Origin: Flavobacterium ammonificans
GTDB taxonomy: Bacteria; Bacteroidota; Bacteroidia; Flavobacteriales; Flavobacteriaceae
Length of the DNA stretch: 64,000 nt
Direction: 5' to 3'
NCBI RefSeq assembly: GCF_020886115.1
Contig: NZ_AP025185.1
Location: 1,674,001-1,738,000 of the forward strand
Made by a program: the position numbers and the translations under genes. Under the pieces are notes generated by a model. The model saw nothing but the letters and a program-made list of their open reading frames with translations, searched no databases and had not been told where the DNA came from. Each line of letters begins with the position of its first letter. The first letter of the stretch is position 1. Below, piece after piece: positions 22,844 to 32,186 of this stretch.

Positions 22844-23716
22844 AGGTTTGTTGGGATTGATTTACTTTCAGAATTATCATACTCTGAATCACCAAATCAT
22901 TTTGGTCACAATAATCCTATATTTTGGAGAGACCCGTCAGGACTTTGGTCTTATAGTGCTTTTGGGAATGCAGATAAAAATATCAACATGAATAATGCAC
23001 AATGGTTAGCTTCTCAACGTCCAAGTGACAGTCCCGAATCTCAATTGAATTTATATGAAAAAAATAGAATAGCAAATCAACATAACGCACCATCCATAGG
23101 GAGTCAATTTGGAGGTAGAGGTAAATTATTATTTTCCTTTGATACAGAAGATGAAAATCATTATTATGTTCATAATTTTTATGAAAGTTATTTTAGAAAT
23201 CAAGGATTAGTTAATTATTACCCTGTATTTGAAAATTCAAAAATTGCATTAGACTTCGTCGGAGGGTTGTACGGTGCTTTAGAAATTATGACATATAATC
23301 GAGGTTACTGGTTAGGTGATAATGGAAAATATTATTCGAATAATTGGAGAGGAAATCAGTATACTGGCAATCGCTCTGTAGCTTTAAAAGCTGCTATAAA
23401 TTATAAATGGGCAGGTAAAGCTGTTGTTGGTGCAAGTGTTGCCATTGGTGCTTATGAAACTTATAATGGTTATCAAATGGATGGAGGGCATTTTGGTTAT
23501 AATGCTCAAAGCGCAGCCGCAAGTACTACAGGAAGTATAATTGGTGGATACGTTGGTGCGTCAGAAGGTGTAGTAGCAGGAGCCTCAATAGGAGCTTTTT
23601 TTGGTGGGATTGGAGCAATACCTGGAGCAATAATAGGAGGTTTTATAGGAGGTTTTGGTGGTAGCTATGTAGGAGGAGAAATTGGACAAGGTACAGTTAA
23701 TTATATTCATAGATAA
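22844..23716 (+). pseudogene. Orphan Rhs C-terminal tip
   Basis: The frame carries HFGHNNPIFWRDPSGLW, the end of an RHS-repeat core (NP..DPSGL), but no Rhs repeats lie upstream; the RAYT and its REP stand there instead. About 240 further residues follow, including a glycine-rich hydrophobic tail (ASVAIGAYE through GGYVGASEGV and GGFIGGFGGSY), like glycine-zipper segments of polymorphic toxins. Orphan Rhs tips are usually stores of alternative toxin ends. The toxin activity is not recognisable. The first codons after the REP are arbitrary. Confidence 0.7.
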
Positions 23717-23719
23717 ATT

Positions 23720-24211
23720 ATGAAAACAATAGAATTTTATTTAAACATAGTACATTTTTACTTTTTTAAATCTTTTAATAAATTTAATTTATACTATAAA
23801 AAAATAAGCCCTTCTCGTCTTATTTTTAAAATTCCTGCAATAAAAAACAAAGCTGAAAAAGAGAATATTAACTTGAATCAAATTGTTGATACGGTTCTTA
23901 ACAACAAAAATTTTGGTTTGAGTATTACATTTGCTGGAGGGTTCTTATTTGGACTTTTATTTATTTTCTTCTTTGGTATTTTAGGGATATTTCGTAAAAT
24001 ATATACAACAACCATTTTGGAAAAAATTCATTTTATAGTTATTGGAGTTTTATCTGCAATAATATGTTATATATTTATTTTTAATAAAAACAGATACTTA
24101 AAGTATTTTGAAACGTTTGAAAAATGGACAAAAGAAGAAAAAAGAAATTATAGTTGGCTTACTTTTGCAGTTATAATTATTATTTTATTATTTTGGTTTC
24201 TCAGTTTTTAA
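23720..24211 (+). CDS. Membrane protein after the Rhs tip, candidate immunity protein
   Basis: 163 residues with about three or four membrane segments (near 74-92, 103-122 and 145-162). It starts three bases after the Rhs-tip stop codon, the usual place for the cognate immunity gene of a polymorphic toxin. A membrane immunity protein would suit a toxin with a membrane-acting glycine-zipper tail. No named family recognised. Confidence 0.6.
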   Translation: MKTIEFYLNIVHFYFFKSFNKFNLYYKKISPSRLIFKIPAIKNKAEKENINLNQIVDTVLNNKNFGLSITFAGGFLFGLLFIFFFGILGIFRKIYTTTILEKIHFIVIGVLSAIICYIFIFNKNRYLKYFETFEKWTKEEKRNYSWLTFAVIIIILLFWFLSF

Positions 24212-24229
24212 GGTAATTGGCTGGTTATC

Positions 24230-24418
24230 TATCAAAGTTAGTGATGGAGCTATAAAAGCTAGTTAATGAACTGAAAATCAATTTAATTATTACTTTAAAA
24301 AGGAAAAAGAGAAGCTAAGGGGTAATGTATCAAAATTAGTGATGGCTTTGTAAAAGCTAGTTAATGAACTGAAAATCAATTTAATTGTTACTTTAAAAAA
24401 GGAAAAAGAGAAGTTATG
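24230..24418 (+). repeat. Two tandem copies of a 98-bp sequence
   Basis: The unit beginning TATCAAAGTTAGTGATGG starts at 24230 and again at 24328, with nearly identical text (AGCTAGTTAATGAACTG, then the A-rich end GGAAAAAGAGAAG). The second copy runs into the terminator. Such direct repeats next to toxin tips can come from recombination between cassette ends. Confidence 0.85.
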
Positions 24419-24433
24419 GCTTCTCTTTTTTTT
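24405..24433. terminator. Bidirectional terminator
   Basis: AAAGAGAAG and CTTCTCTTT form a 9-bp stem around TTATGG, followed by a T-run on the plus strand and an A/T-rich tract on the minus side. It separates the Rhs/immunity genes from the converging lipoprotein gene. Confidence 0.8.
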
Positions 24434-24437
24434 ATAT

Positions 24438-24857
24438 TTAGTATTGTCTTCTTCCACTACCAGGACTACTTCTTGTATGGGGTCTTACATATGTTCCATT
24501 TTTTCTGTAATATCCTTTTACATTGACAGTTTTTCCTGGACTTGAATAGTTTGATGAACTTCTTGTGCTCAAAGAAGAACTTGAGCTAGAGCTAGAGCTT
24601 TACGAGTAATTGCTTGATGAGGTATAATTTGGATAATACGCCCAACCAGCATAATTTCCATACTTTATTTTTCGATATCTTTTGGATTTTTTTCCTTTTA
24701 TATAAACTGAAGATCCTGAAGGAACTCTATAAACGACAGAACTTCCATCATTTCCTGAAGAATAGAGAACTGTTTCGGCATTTAAAGTTACACTATAATA
24801 GTTAACACATGATGTTGCGAAATATGCAAACATCAATAATAAAGATACTTTTCTCAT
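24438..24857 (-). pseudogene. Lipoprotein with SH3-like domain, broken by an in-frame stop
   Basis: The frame starts MRKVSLLLMFAYFATSC, a lipobox-type signal, and continues into an SH3-like stretch (YRVPSGSSVYIKGK through GNYAGWAYYPN). A TAA at 24600-24602 interrupts a serine run. Past it the same frame stays open for 53 codons, giving SSSSSSSSLSTRSSSNYSSP and then GYYRKNGTYVRPHTRSSPGS before a TAA at 24438. That tail matches the NGTYVRPH-type ends common in secreted bacterial proteins, so the intact gene was 139 codons with a serine codon (probably TCA) where the stop is. Confidence 0.85.
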
Positions 24858-24902
24858 TTTGTTTTAAATTACTTTAAACATAAGCTAAAAGTTGATATTT
24901 AA

Positions 24903-25066
24903 CCAGGTTGGGGCATTAGTGGGAACGTTTCCGGGCTTGGCGAAGGTGGCGAATTTCACCACAAATGTTGATGCGGAGAATCAAATTTTGATTTACCACA
25001 AATGTGTCTGCGGAGCACTGAACCGCCACTTTTGCCAAACCCGTGTTACCAGCCGTATTTTCTTCT
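24903..25066. repeat. GC-rich structured repeat element
   Basis: A stretch of about 160 bases, markedly GC-richer than its surroundings. CGGGCTTGGCGAAGGTGGCG near the left end pairs with CCGCCACTTTTGCCAAACCCG near the right end, mismatches mostly being G-T wobbles. Inside are two direct copies of CCACAAATG-(6)-GCGGAG and the palindrome AATCAAATTTTGATT. It starts 17 bases beyond the 25083 stop codon on that strand. It could be an integron attC-like site or another folded mobile repeat; standard attC core sites were not found. Confidence 0.5.
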
Positions 25067-25082
25067 TCCGTGCTTTTCATCG

Positions 25083-26103
25083 CTATATTGGTCGATAATT
25101 TCGTTGTGCAGTCTGATACATATTGACGTCTACCATTCTGTTAGGGTCAAGTGAAGCTAAATACAACAATTGCAGGTCTCTAACAATGTCAGTATAGGTA
25201 TTGTCAACTGAACCTAAAAGTAAAAAACGAAAACTATCAAATGAATATGAATATGTGTTATTAGGATAAGTTCCGCCCATACCAATATGTCTATTATTTT
25301 GTTCTTCAAAAAATCGAGCAAGGTCTTGAAATGTTGATTGAAAAATTTGGGTAAGCTGTGCGTTATTCGTTATCGAAAAATTAAGGTCATACAACTGTCG
25401 AAATAAATTATACCTTACTCTTATTAATTCTCGTTTCATATATGGGTCATATTTTTCTATTTCGATAAATCTAATATCTAGGACGGTTTTCCATTCTGAA
25501 AATCTGTCTATTTATAGAATCTCCGTTAGGTGAATGATTTTGGGCATGAATTAAAACAATATTATTGGTTATTAAAGATTCTAGTTCATTGCATAAAATT
25601 TCCAAGTAATTATCATTTGATAAATGTATTAATCCTAATTTATTCAAACAATTGCTAGCTTGAACTTTTATTTTGTCTTGCAACTCATCAATTTTACAAT
25701 AAGGATTACCATCATACTCATAAATTTTAAGCTTTGCATGCTTATCTTCAATATCAGCTTTAGTTTCTTCATTCTCTGTTGCTAAATGAAAATAGGCTTC
25801 ATCATCACAAGGGAAATTGTCTTTCCTTTGTTCTAATTTTTCAAAAGCTTCTTTATATCTTGAATAATAATGGCTTTTGACAGCCTTTACTTGATGTAGC
25901 GTTATTGGTTTGGGTTCGTTATTTTCATATCGTATTATCGCAAAATCTTCTAATGAATCAAGCTGTAAATGCAATCCGTCAACACTATCTCTTTCGTTTA
26001 TTAATTTTAATACATGATATAAAGCAACTTTACCTTGATATATAAATCCATTCCACGTATCAGCCGCTGAATGAATATCATTAGGATTTATTAGTTGAAT
26101 CAT
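25083..26103 (-). pseudogene. DUF4297-like D-QxK nuclease gene, frameshifted
   Basis: The first part (26103-25471, 210 residues) begins with SAADTWNGFIYQGKVALYHV and has LEDFAI and HQVKA, the acidic residue and QxK of the nuclease domain shared by Cap4/DUF4297 and related dsDNA-cleaving effectors. It ends early at RMENRPRY. The second part (frame open from about 25490 to 25083) continues as SEWKTVLDIRFIEIEKYDPY and a helical tail. The frames meet near the CAGATTTTCAG tract at 25495-25505; removing one base there, or adding two, would join them into about 340 residues. It is probably a recently broken defence gene; a sequencing error is the main alternative. Confidence 0.7.
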
Positions 26104-26124
26104 AAATTATTCTTTATTTTAAAT

Positions 26125-27123
26125 TTATTTAGCTCTAAATATTTCATTTAGATTTTTTAATTTATCTATCAATTCTTCAAACTCCATTGTATCTCCATAA
26201 ATCATAAACTCTTGCATGGCTTGGTAGTCTTTTTTCCAAAGTTCAGTTACTTCTGCTGGTGGAATGAAATTTATTGTTTGTGGTGTGTGTAACTCATACG
26301 AAATTCCTCTTATAGGAGTGTATTTACTTCTGTGTTGGACTAGTGTTTCGAATAGCTCTTTATTTTTTATTGCTTCTTTTCCGTAATCGTGGTCCATTAG
26401 TTTTTCTATATCGTAAAGATGTCTTGACATTCTGTAATGTCTTATGTTTTCGGTTGGCTTCAGAAATTCTTCATGCAACAACATTATTTTTTCTAAAAAG
26501 GTTTTGGTTGGTACCACTACAATTACTTCAAAAGGTTGAATTGTAAAAGCTTGTTCCGGATATATTTGGCCAATGATTGATTGAATTTTTTTTTGTTCGT
26601 TTGGCTCTAGCAAAGCTCTTGCTCCTAATTCAATGATAACCCTTTGCGGAATGTATTCTCCTGCTTCAACTATTGAGTTGTATTCTAATTCTATACGATG
26701 CGGATCACTGGTATCATCTATTTCATCATCAAAGATTAAATTATAATTTTCTTTATTTACTCCCAGCTTTTCTAGTTCTGAAATTAATTCCTCTTTAAAT
26801 TCTCCGACTATAAAATTACCTGAAGCTTTACGAAGTTTTTTTATTTGTGTTTTTGATAACTCGCCCTCAAATCCTAACATCGTTCTATCAATTGATAAGT
26901 CTATATCTTCTGAGAAACGTTCTATTAAGTTATAGGCTTTGCTTAGTGATGTGCCGCCTTTAAAAACTAAATGTTGTGCAAATTTTGAAGAAAATATTGC
27001 TTTTAACGTAATGGTTACCCACCAATCTTTTTCAATTGCATCGGTTGGAAGTCCTGTTTGACTATTGACTTGATTTAGTATTTCAAGCCGTCTTTTTTCG
27101 GATAGTTTAAGCCACTCGTTCAT
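26125..27123 (-). CDS. AbiEii-type nucleotidyltransferase toxin
   Basis: 332 residues. The nucleotidyltransferase motif is LVFKGGTSLSKAYNLIERFS followed by EDIDLSID, supplying the GGT-S and D-x-D residues of the AbiEii/AbiGii family. Such proteins are toxins of type IV toxin-antitoxin systems that halt growth and limit phages. One base separates it from the antitoxin-like gene upstream, so the two are co-translated. Confidence 0.92.
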   Translation of the reverse strand: MNEWLKLSEKRRLEILNQVNSQTGLPTDAIEKDWWVTITLKAIFSSKFAQHLVFKGGTSLSKAYNLIERFSEDIDLSIDRTMLGFEGELSKTQIKKLRKASGNFIVGEFKEELISELEKLGVNKENYNLIFDDEIDDTSDPHRIELEYNSIVEAGEYIPQRVIIELGARALLEPNEQKKIQSIIGQIYPEQAFTIQPFEVIVVVPTKTFLEKIMLLHEEFLKPTENIRHYRMSRHLYDIEKLMDHDYGKEAIKNKELFETLVQHRSKYTPIRGISYELHTPQTINFIPPAEVTELWKKDYQAMQEFMIYGDTMEFEELIDKLKNLNEIFRAK

Positions 27124-27124
27124 A

Positions 27125-27733
27125 TTAGTCTTTATTTATTAATTCAAGGATTGTATTTCTAATCCATGTTGGTGCTGCAACACTATCTTCTTTTATGCTT
27201 TCAATGGACATTTGGTGCAATACTTTTTTAATTTTTTGTTTAGCATTTTCATCTACATTGTCTTTGCCTAACTCTTTTAATCCTTGGATTACAATGTTGA
27301 GTTTTTTATCTTTAATGGTCAGGTTTTTGGGAGTGGTTTTTTTGAATGTGATGGTTCTTTTACCTACTTTAATTTTTCTTGGTGCTCCATCAGTCAAATA
27401 GACTACATTCATAGGTACTTGTGTTGATAAGCCAAGTTGTTGCAATGCTTGTACACCTGTAGAAATTATTCTTGCTTTATCTCTTTTTGCTATGGCGACT
27501 GCAATTTCTTCTGTTGAAGGGAATAGGGTTCCAAGTATTTTATCTTTTTTTGGATATAGATAAATACCGTGTGCTAATCGAATTAAAATTTCTTTTTTTT
27601 CTAATCTCAATAGTACCTTTTTTACATTTTCGGCAGTACCGAACTCTATAAAATCGGCTATAAATAGAATGCTTCCTTTTTTTAAAGATTTTATTTTTTC
27701 TTCTATTTGATTGTGAATAGATTGTGGTTTCAT
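27125..27733 (-). CDS. AbiEi-like antitoxin/repressor (DUF6088 type)
   Basis: 202 residues with an N-terminal winged-helix region (GSILFIADFIEFGTAENVKK, then RLAHGIYLYPKKD) and a C-terminal domain like that of AbiEi antitoxins (GVQALQQLGLSTQVPMNVVY, TDGAPRKIKVG). AbiEi proteins neutralise AbiEii and repress their own operon by binding inverted repeats. A perfect 9-bp inverted repeat covers the promoter here (27746-27778). Confidence 0.88.
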   Translation of the reverse strand: MKPQSIHNQIEEKIKSLKKGSILFIADFIEFGTAENVKKVLLRLEKKEILIRLAHGIYLYPKKDKILGTLFPSTEEIAVAIAKRDKARIISTGVQALQQLGLSTQVPMNVVYLTDGAPRKIKVGKRTITFKKTTPKNLTIKDKKLNIVIQGLKELGKDNVDENAKQKIKKVLHQMSIESIKEDSVAAPTWIRNTILELINKD

Positions 27734-27745
27734 TTTGATGTTATG

Positions 27746-27778
27746 TTTGTCCCAAATTTAGTAAAAAAATGGGACAAA
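27746..27778 (-). promoter_or_regulatory. Operator and -7 element of the AbiE-type operon
   Basis: TTTGTCCCA (27746-27754) and TGGGACAAA (27770-27778) are exact reverse complements with a 15-base spacer, 13 bp upstream of the start codon. A minus-strand TAAATTTG (27760-27753), a full match to TAnnTTTG, lies in the spacer. Binding there would block the polymerase, in line with known AbiEi autoregulation. Confidence 0.75.
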
Positions 27779-27839
27779 AAACATTTGATATGATTATTTT
27801 TGTTTAAAATGAATTTACAAGAAGAAAATTATATCATAA

Positions 27840-30800
27840 TTATTTGTATTCAATAACATCACTAAAAATCTGTAAATCTGATACTTTGTTATCGTTATGA
27901 AATTTTCTGCTGTAATCTATATCTTTAAATCTTACATTACGCTCACCCCAAATTCCCCAAATGAGTTTGTAGTCATTCTCTAAAAGAAACTTCTCTAATA
28001 AATCTTTTCTTAAGTAGGTAAATCTATGATTGTTGTTATAATCTTTGTTATAGAATAAGTTTTGAGAAGCTAAATTTCCATCAATATCAAATAGGTTAAA
28101 AGTTTGTGGTTTACTGATTAAATTTAAAGAATTAGCCAATTCTCTAGAAATAACTGTTTCATGACCAGCCTGATTTAATTCACTGTGGTTGCTCTCCCAA
28201 CTATAATCCATGACTGGTAAAAGAACTTCATATTCTTCATAGCTTACTGAATCAATTTCAATATATTTAGGATAAGAAAACTTTATTTTATCTTTTGTAA
28301 AAACCGGTCTGGCATAATAACCAGGTTCACCTTTTTTTACTTTAACTTTTTTTCTCTCTGTTTCAAAACTGATAATACAAGTATTATCATTAGTTGAATT
28401 GTTAACATTATATAATTCTCCCGAAAAAGTATGATAATTTGACCTTGGGTCTGGTAAGAAACGTCCACCTAAATCATTCTTCTTTATAAGTTGTTTTTTA
28501 AATTCAATGTATTTATCATTCTTTACCAAAAGTCCTCTAATATATACAAATACCTCTCTATTTATCTTTTTACGTTCTTGAACAATTAGTCCATCTAAAC
28601 ATACCCATATTTTATCATCTTTAGGTAAATTTATTTCTAAATATTCTTTGATATCGGGTTGACCTCCATTTATATACCATTCTAATAAAGACTGTTTAGG
28701 GTCTCCCAAATAATCTTTTATAACAAATTTTTTATTTTTGGTTCGTTCTGGAAAACTTGGATCAATGTCTGCATCTGAAAAACGAAATTCATCCCAATCA
28801 TCTATCAGGTCATTATCCATCCTTAGCCCAGAAATTTCAAAATAGGCAATCCAAGAATACTTTTTCGCATATCTTTCTACATGTGCTTGTTCCGTTCTAG
28901 AGCGGTAACTGTCAGACCTTATTCTACCATCAATTTCATTGAATTGTGCTTCATTCCATCCTAAATCATAAATTCTTGCATATATTTGTCTTCTAACTTT
29001 TTTCTTTTCTGGTGGGTTAGAATAGGAATGTCCATCTTTTACAATTCTCCCGATAGTATAATTACTAAAATCCATACTGATAGGTTCTGAAAATATACCT
29101 TCTTTCTTTTCATAGTCAAATTCATTTGGATTTCGATTGCCACCTATTGTAAATGGAGCAGTTGTTAGTAATACTTCTTCAGGTTTCAATAAATCGTTAT
29201 GGTGCAATAATCCAATTTCAATTGTTTTTGAAGCATAATCCCTAGCTAGGATATGGGTTGTTGAAAAAGGAGCATCTTTTTTAAATATTGATTCAAATAT
29301 TGTTAGAGCTATTCTTGGAAGGAATAATTTTTTAAAATTTTCATCAGTGCTGTGTTTAGCCATAACAACACCATACATAGCTGCTAATGTTCTCTCCCAA
29401 ATATATGGGTCATTGACAGACAATGAATACTTAACTATTTCTAAATATTCATTGGGAAATTTAGTTCCATAATAATATAATGCTCTAGTTGACAAATCTC
29501 TTAACTTCCTGTTTGTAGAAGTTAAATACCACATTATTTTTTTTGCTGCTAAATGAACTTTGTCAGTCTTGAGTTTTGTTTTTGATTTGCAAGCATCTTC
29601 AAAACCAATTAAAAATTTTTCATAGTTTCTATTATGTATGCCACTATTACTTCTTATATATTCTGTCCAACTTAGATCTCTATCAGAAACATTCATATTG
29701 AACAATAAATTAGATAGTAGATCTATATTTAATGGGTTTTGGCTATCTAGTTCAGTATTTTTGAATAGATTGTAAATGAGATTATGTTTGTTAAAATCTT
29801 TAAAATTCTCTTTGATAATATTAACTGCAACCGATTTGTTGTCTATAATCTTTTTTTGATTTACTTCGAAAATAGATTTTAATAAATAATCGTTTAAAGT
29901 TTCGTTCTTGATAGATGAATAAAAATTTAATCCAAATTTTTTGATTGCTAATACACAAAAACTTCTAAGGATATCGTTGAATAATGGATGACATGTTTTT
30001 CTATTTAAAAGTTCATTCTTAAATTTTGTTGATTTAATTATGGTATTTAGTTTTTCTTCAGAATCAATTGATTTAAATAGATTTTTTGCAATTAAATAAC
30101 CGCTTAGTAGGTCATAAGTAAAGGTTATAACCTCCACATTATTCCAATCTCTAAATATTAATAAATCTTCTTTTTCAAAAACCAGAAACTCTTCTTGATT
30201 TAATATATTATAAATTGCATATTCAAAATCAATTTCTCTAGAGCTGTTTTCCCAAAGAGATTCAGAAATTTTCTCAAGAATATTAATAGTGAATTTTTTA
30301 TTGAACCTAAGTTCTTTTCCTAGTTTTTCGCTAATATTTTCATTGCACTTTATTAAATATTCTTCAAAAACATCAAATAGGTCTTCATTTTGGAATGAAA
30401 CCGATTTACCTTGTTTAGTCTCACAAAATATTTTTAGATATAGTGGTTCAGAAAAAGCATTTACAGCTCCAGAGGAGTTAACAAGAGTTATATCATAATG
30501 CTTAAAGTATTTATCCATTGCTTCATTTAGATTATAATAGGTAAATCCATTAACTCTAACCAACTTGTCATAGTTATATGGATCATAATTAAAATAATCT
30601 TTAGGAAACAATTCTTTTTTATAAGATGTTCTAAAAGTGGTGATAAAGAGAATATTGGGATAATTTGCATTTATTTCGTTAATTAATTCTTCTAAATTAT
30701 CTCCCCAAACATACTTCCATTTTATAGCTTCATTAAGTCCATCAATTAGTAAGATTGCTTTTGTATTTTGAATTCTTCCTGCAACATCTAAAATGCCTAA

Positions 30801-32105
30801 AAAATCACTAATTGTCAAATCTGTTGGCAAATCTAGAATACTTCTCAATTGATCTTTTAAAGGTAAATCAGATTTAAAACTTTTGCCAAAAACAAAAACG
30901 GCTGGTTTATTTTTATCTAATTGTTTTTTTACAATATCAACTGAAATGTGTGTTTTTCCTTTAGATGCATTTCCGCTAATATGAATTTCATTTGATTTTA
31001 ACGTAATTAATTCTTCAAAAGTGCCTAAGAAATAATCATAATTCCTGAGTGTAAAATAAGGTCCAAGCAATGTTTCTCTACACTTCTTAATCTTTTCTTT
31101 CAAAGACTCACTTTTTTCTAATTCTTCATCATCCCAGTGAATTGATTTAAGTTTTTCGGAATTCTTATATGATATGTAAGCTTCATAAAAGTCTCTGTAA
31201 CGATTCTTATACTCATCAATTTTTGTTTCTAAAGAAACTGATAATTTGTAATTATCTGCCAAGAAATGAGACTTTATATCATCAAGCAATTTTGCACCAT
31301 CATCAACTATTGTATCATATTTATTTTCAAATAAAAATGATTTTATTTCTTGATAAATCTCATCAAACTCAAATTTATTTTCTTCATTTCTAATCCTATT
31401 TATTTCTTCATTGAATTCTTTTTTAAAGTGATAAATTCCAATATTGTCTTCATTTTTTTCTATCAAATCAACTAAATCTTTACCCCCTAAACGTCTTGTT
31501 ATAAAATCATCAACTTCACCTTTGACATGCAAGGAATCTAAATATTTTGATTTTATTACATTGGAATTATAAATTAGTTCAAACTTTTCTTTAAACCACT
31601 TTTCATCTAAAATCTTATCAGAAAAAAAGAATTTATATATGCTTTGATACTTTCTTAACAGATTTAATATTATACTATCTCCCCAATGATCAATAATCAT
31701 TGTATTACTAGCAGGTAAAACTACAGAGCCATTGTATTTTAGATTTCCAATCCCAGCAAACCATTTTTTCTCTTCAACGGTTAATGAATTTTTGGAGCAA
31801 AGAATCCATTTTTTTAATTTATCACCATGCTTAATGTAAGCAGTCTGTAACGATTTTTTAATCTGTTCTTTTCTTCCTCCTTCGTCAAATCTACCAAAAA
31901 ACTTACATTGCCAACCCCAAATATCTCCGTTAGTTAATTCTAAATAAAATTCTACTCCATCACCACCGCCACTATCATCAATACGGGTAAAGCTACCTTC
32001 ATTTTTATATTCTTCTAAACATATTTGAAAACACAATTCTTCAAAGCTCTTGTTTTGAGTTGAATTGTAAGGTTTTAATTTATCCCAAGTAATTAAATCT
32101 ATCAT
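27840..32105 (-). CDS. Nuclease-STAND NTPase, Avs-like defence protein (1421 residues)
   Basis: The N-terminal domain (about 1-180) has a PD-(D/E)xK pattern: SFEELCFQICLEEY, DDSGGGDGVEFYLEL and WGWQCKFF supply the acidic pair and QxK. A helical linker leads to a P-loop NTPase: Walker A SGNASKGKTH (about 378), Walker B AILLIDGLNEA (about 451) and an arginine-containing FITTFRTSYK (about 488). The C-terminal half (about 700-1421) shows helical repeats, then a less repetitive end. This is the plan of antiviral STAND (Avs) proteins, which sense a phage protein with the C-terminal part and switch on the effector. The C-terminus is not one I can assign to a numbered Avs type. Confidence 0.8.
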   Translation of the reverse strand: MIDLITWDKLKPYNSTQNKSFEELCFQICLEEYKNEGSFTRIDDSGGGDGVEFYLELTNGDIWGWQCKFFGRFDEGGRKEQIKKSLQTAYIKHGDKLKKWILCSKNSLTVEEKKWFAGIGNLKYNGSVVLPASNTMIIDHWGDSIILNLLRKYQSIYKFFFSDKILDEKWFKEKFELIYNSNVIKSKYLDSLHVKGEVDDFITRRLGGKDLVDLIEKNEDNIGIYHFKKEFNEEINRIRNEENKFEFDEIYQEIKSFLFENKYDTIVDDGAKLLDDIKSHFLADNYKLSVSLETKIDEYKNRYRDFYEAYISYKNSEKLKSIHWDDEELEKSESLKEKIKKCRETLLGPYFTLRNYDYFLGTFEELITLKSNEIHISGNASKGKTHISVDIVKKQLDKNKPAVFVFGKSFKSDLPLKDQLRSILDLPTDLTISDFLGILDVAGRIQNTKAILLIDGLNEAIKWKYVWGDNLEELINEINANYPNILFITTFRTSYKKELFPKDYFNYDPYNYDKLVRVNGFTYYNLNEAMDKYFKHYDITLVNSSGAVNAFSEPLYLKIFCETKQGKSVSFQNEDLFDVFEEYLIKCNENISEKLGKELRFNKKFTINILEKISESLWENSSREIDFEYAIYNILNQEEFLVFEKEDLLIFRDWNNVEVITFTYDLLSGYLIAKNLFKSIDSEEKLNTIIKSTKFKNELLNRKTCHPLFNDILRSFCVLAIKKFGLNFYSSIKNETLNDYLLKSIFEVNQKKIIDNKSVAVNIIKENFKDFNKHNLIYNLFKNTELDSQNPLNIDLLSNLLFNMNVSDRDLSWTEYIRSNSGIHNRNYEKFLIGFEDACKSKTKLKTDKVHLAAKKIMWYLTSTNRKLRDLSTRALYYYGTKFPNEYLEIVKYSLSVNDPYIWERTLAAMYGVVMAKHSTDENFKKLFLPRIALTIFESIFKKDAPFSTTHILARDYASKTIEIGLLHHNDLLKPEEVLLTTAPFTIGGNRNPNEFDYEKKEGIFSEPISMDFSNYTIGRIVKDGHSYSNPPEKKKVRRQIYARIYDLGWNEAQFNEIDGRIRSDSYRSRTEQAHVERYAKKYSWIAYFEISGLRMDNDLIDDWDEFRFSDADIDPSFPERTKNKKFVIKDYLGDPKQSLLEWYINGGQPDIKEYLEINLPKDDKIWVCLDGLIVQERKKINREVFVYIRGLLVKNDKYIEFKKQLIKKNDLGGRFLPDPRSNYHTFSGELYNVNNSTNDNTCIISFETERKKVKVKKGEPGYYARPVFTKDKIKFSYPKYIEIDSVSYEEYEVLLPVMDYSWESNHSELNQAGHETVISRELANSLNLISKPQTFNLFDIDGNLASQNLFYNKDYNNNHRFTYLRKDLLEKFLLENDYKLIWGIWGERNVRFKDIDYSRKFHNDNKVSDLQIFSDVIEYK

Positions 32106-32186
32106 ATTTATTTAAATAACTAAATATGCTAAAATTAGAAATAATTTTAATGTTTTTTGTTATGATTTGATTTCATTTATAAATAT

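Noticed and set aside
24892..25098. 68-codon frame across the structured repeat
   Set aside because: The codons come from the palindromic element; no domain, signal or ribosome binding site.
25083..25439. Independent 118-residue gene starting at 25439
   Set aside because: The same frame is open and sensible upstream of that ATG, and it continues the 25471-26103 gene after a one-base shift.
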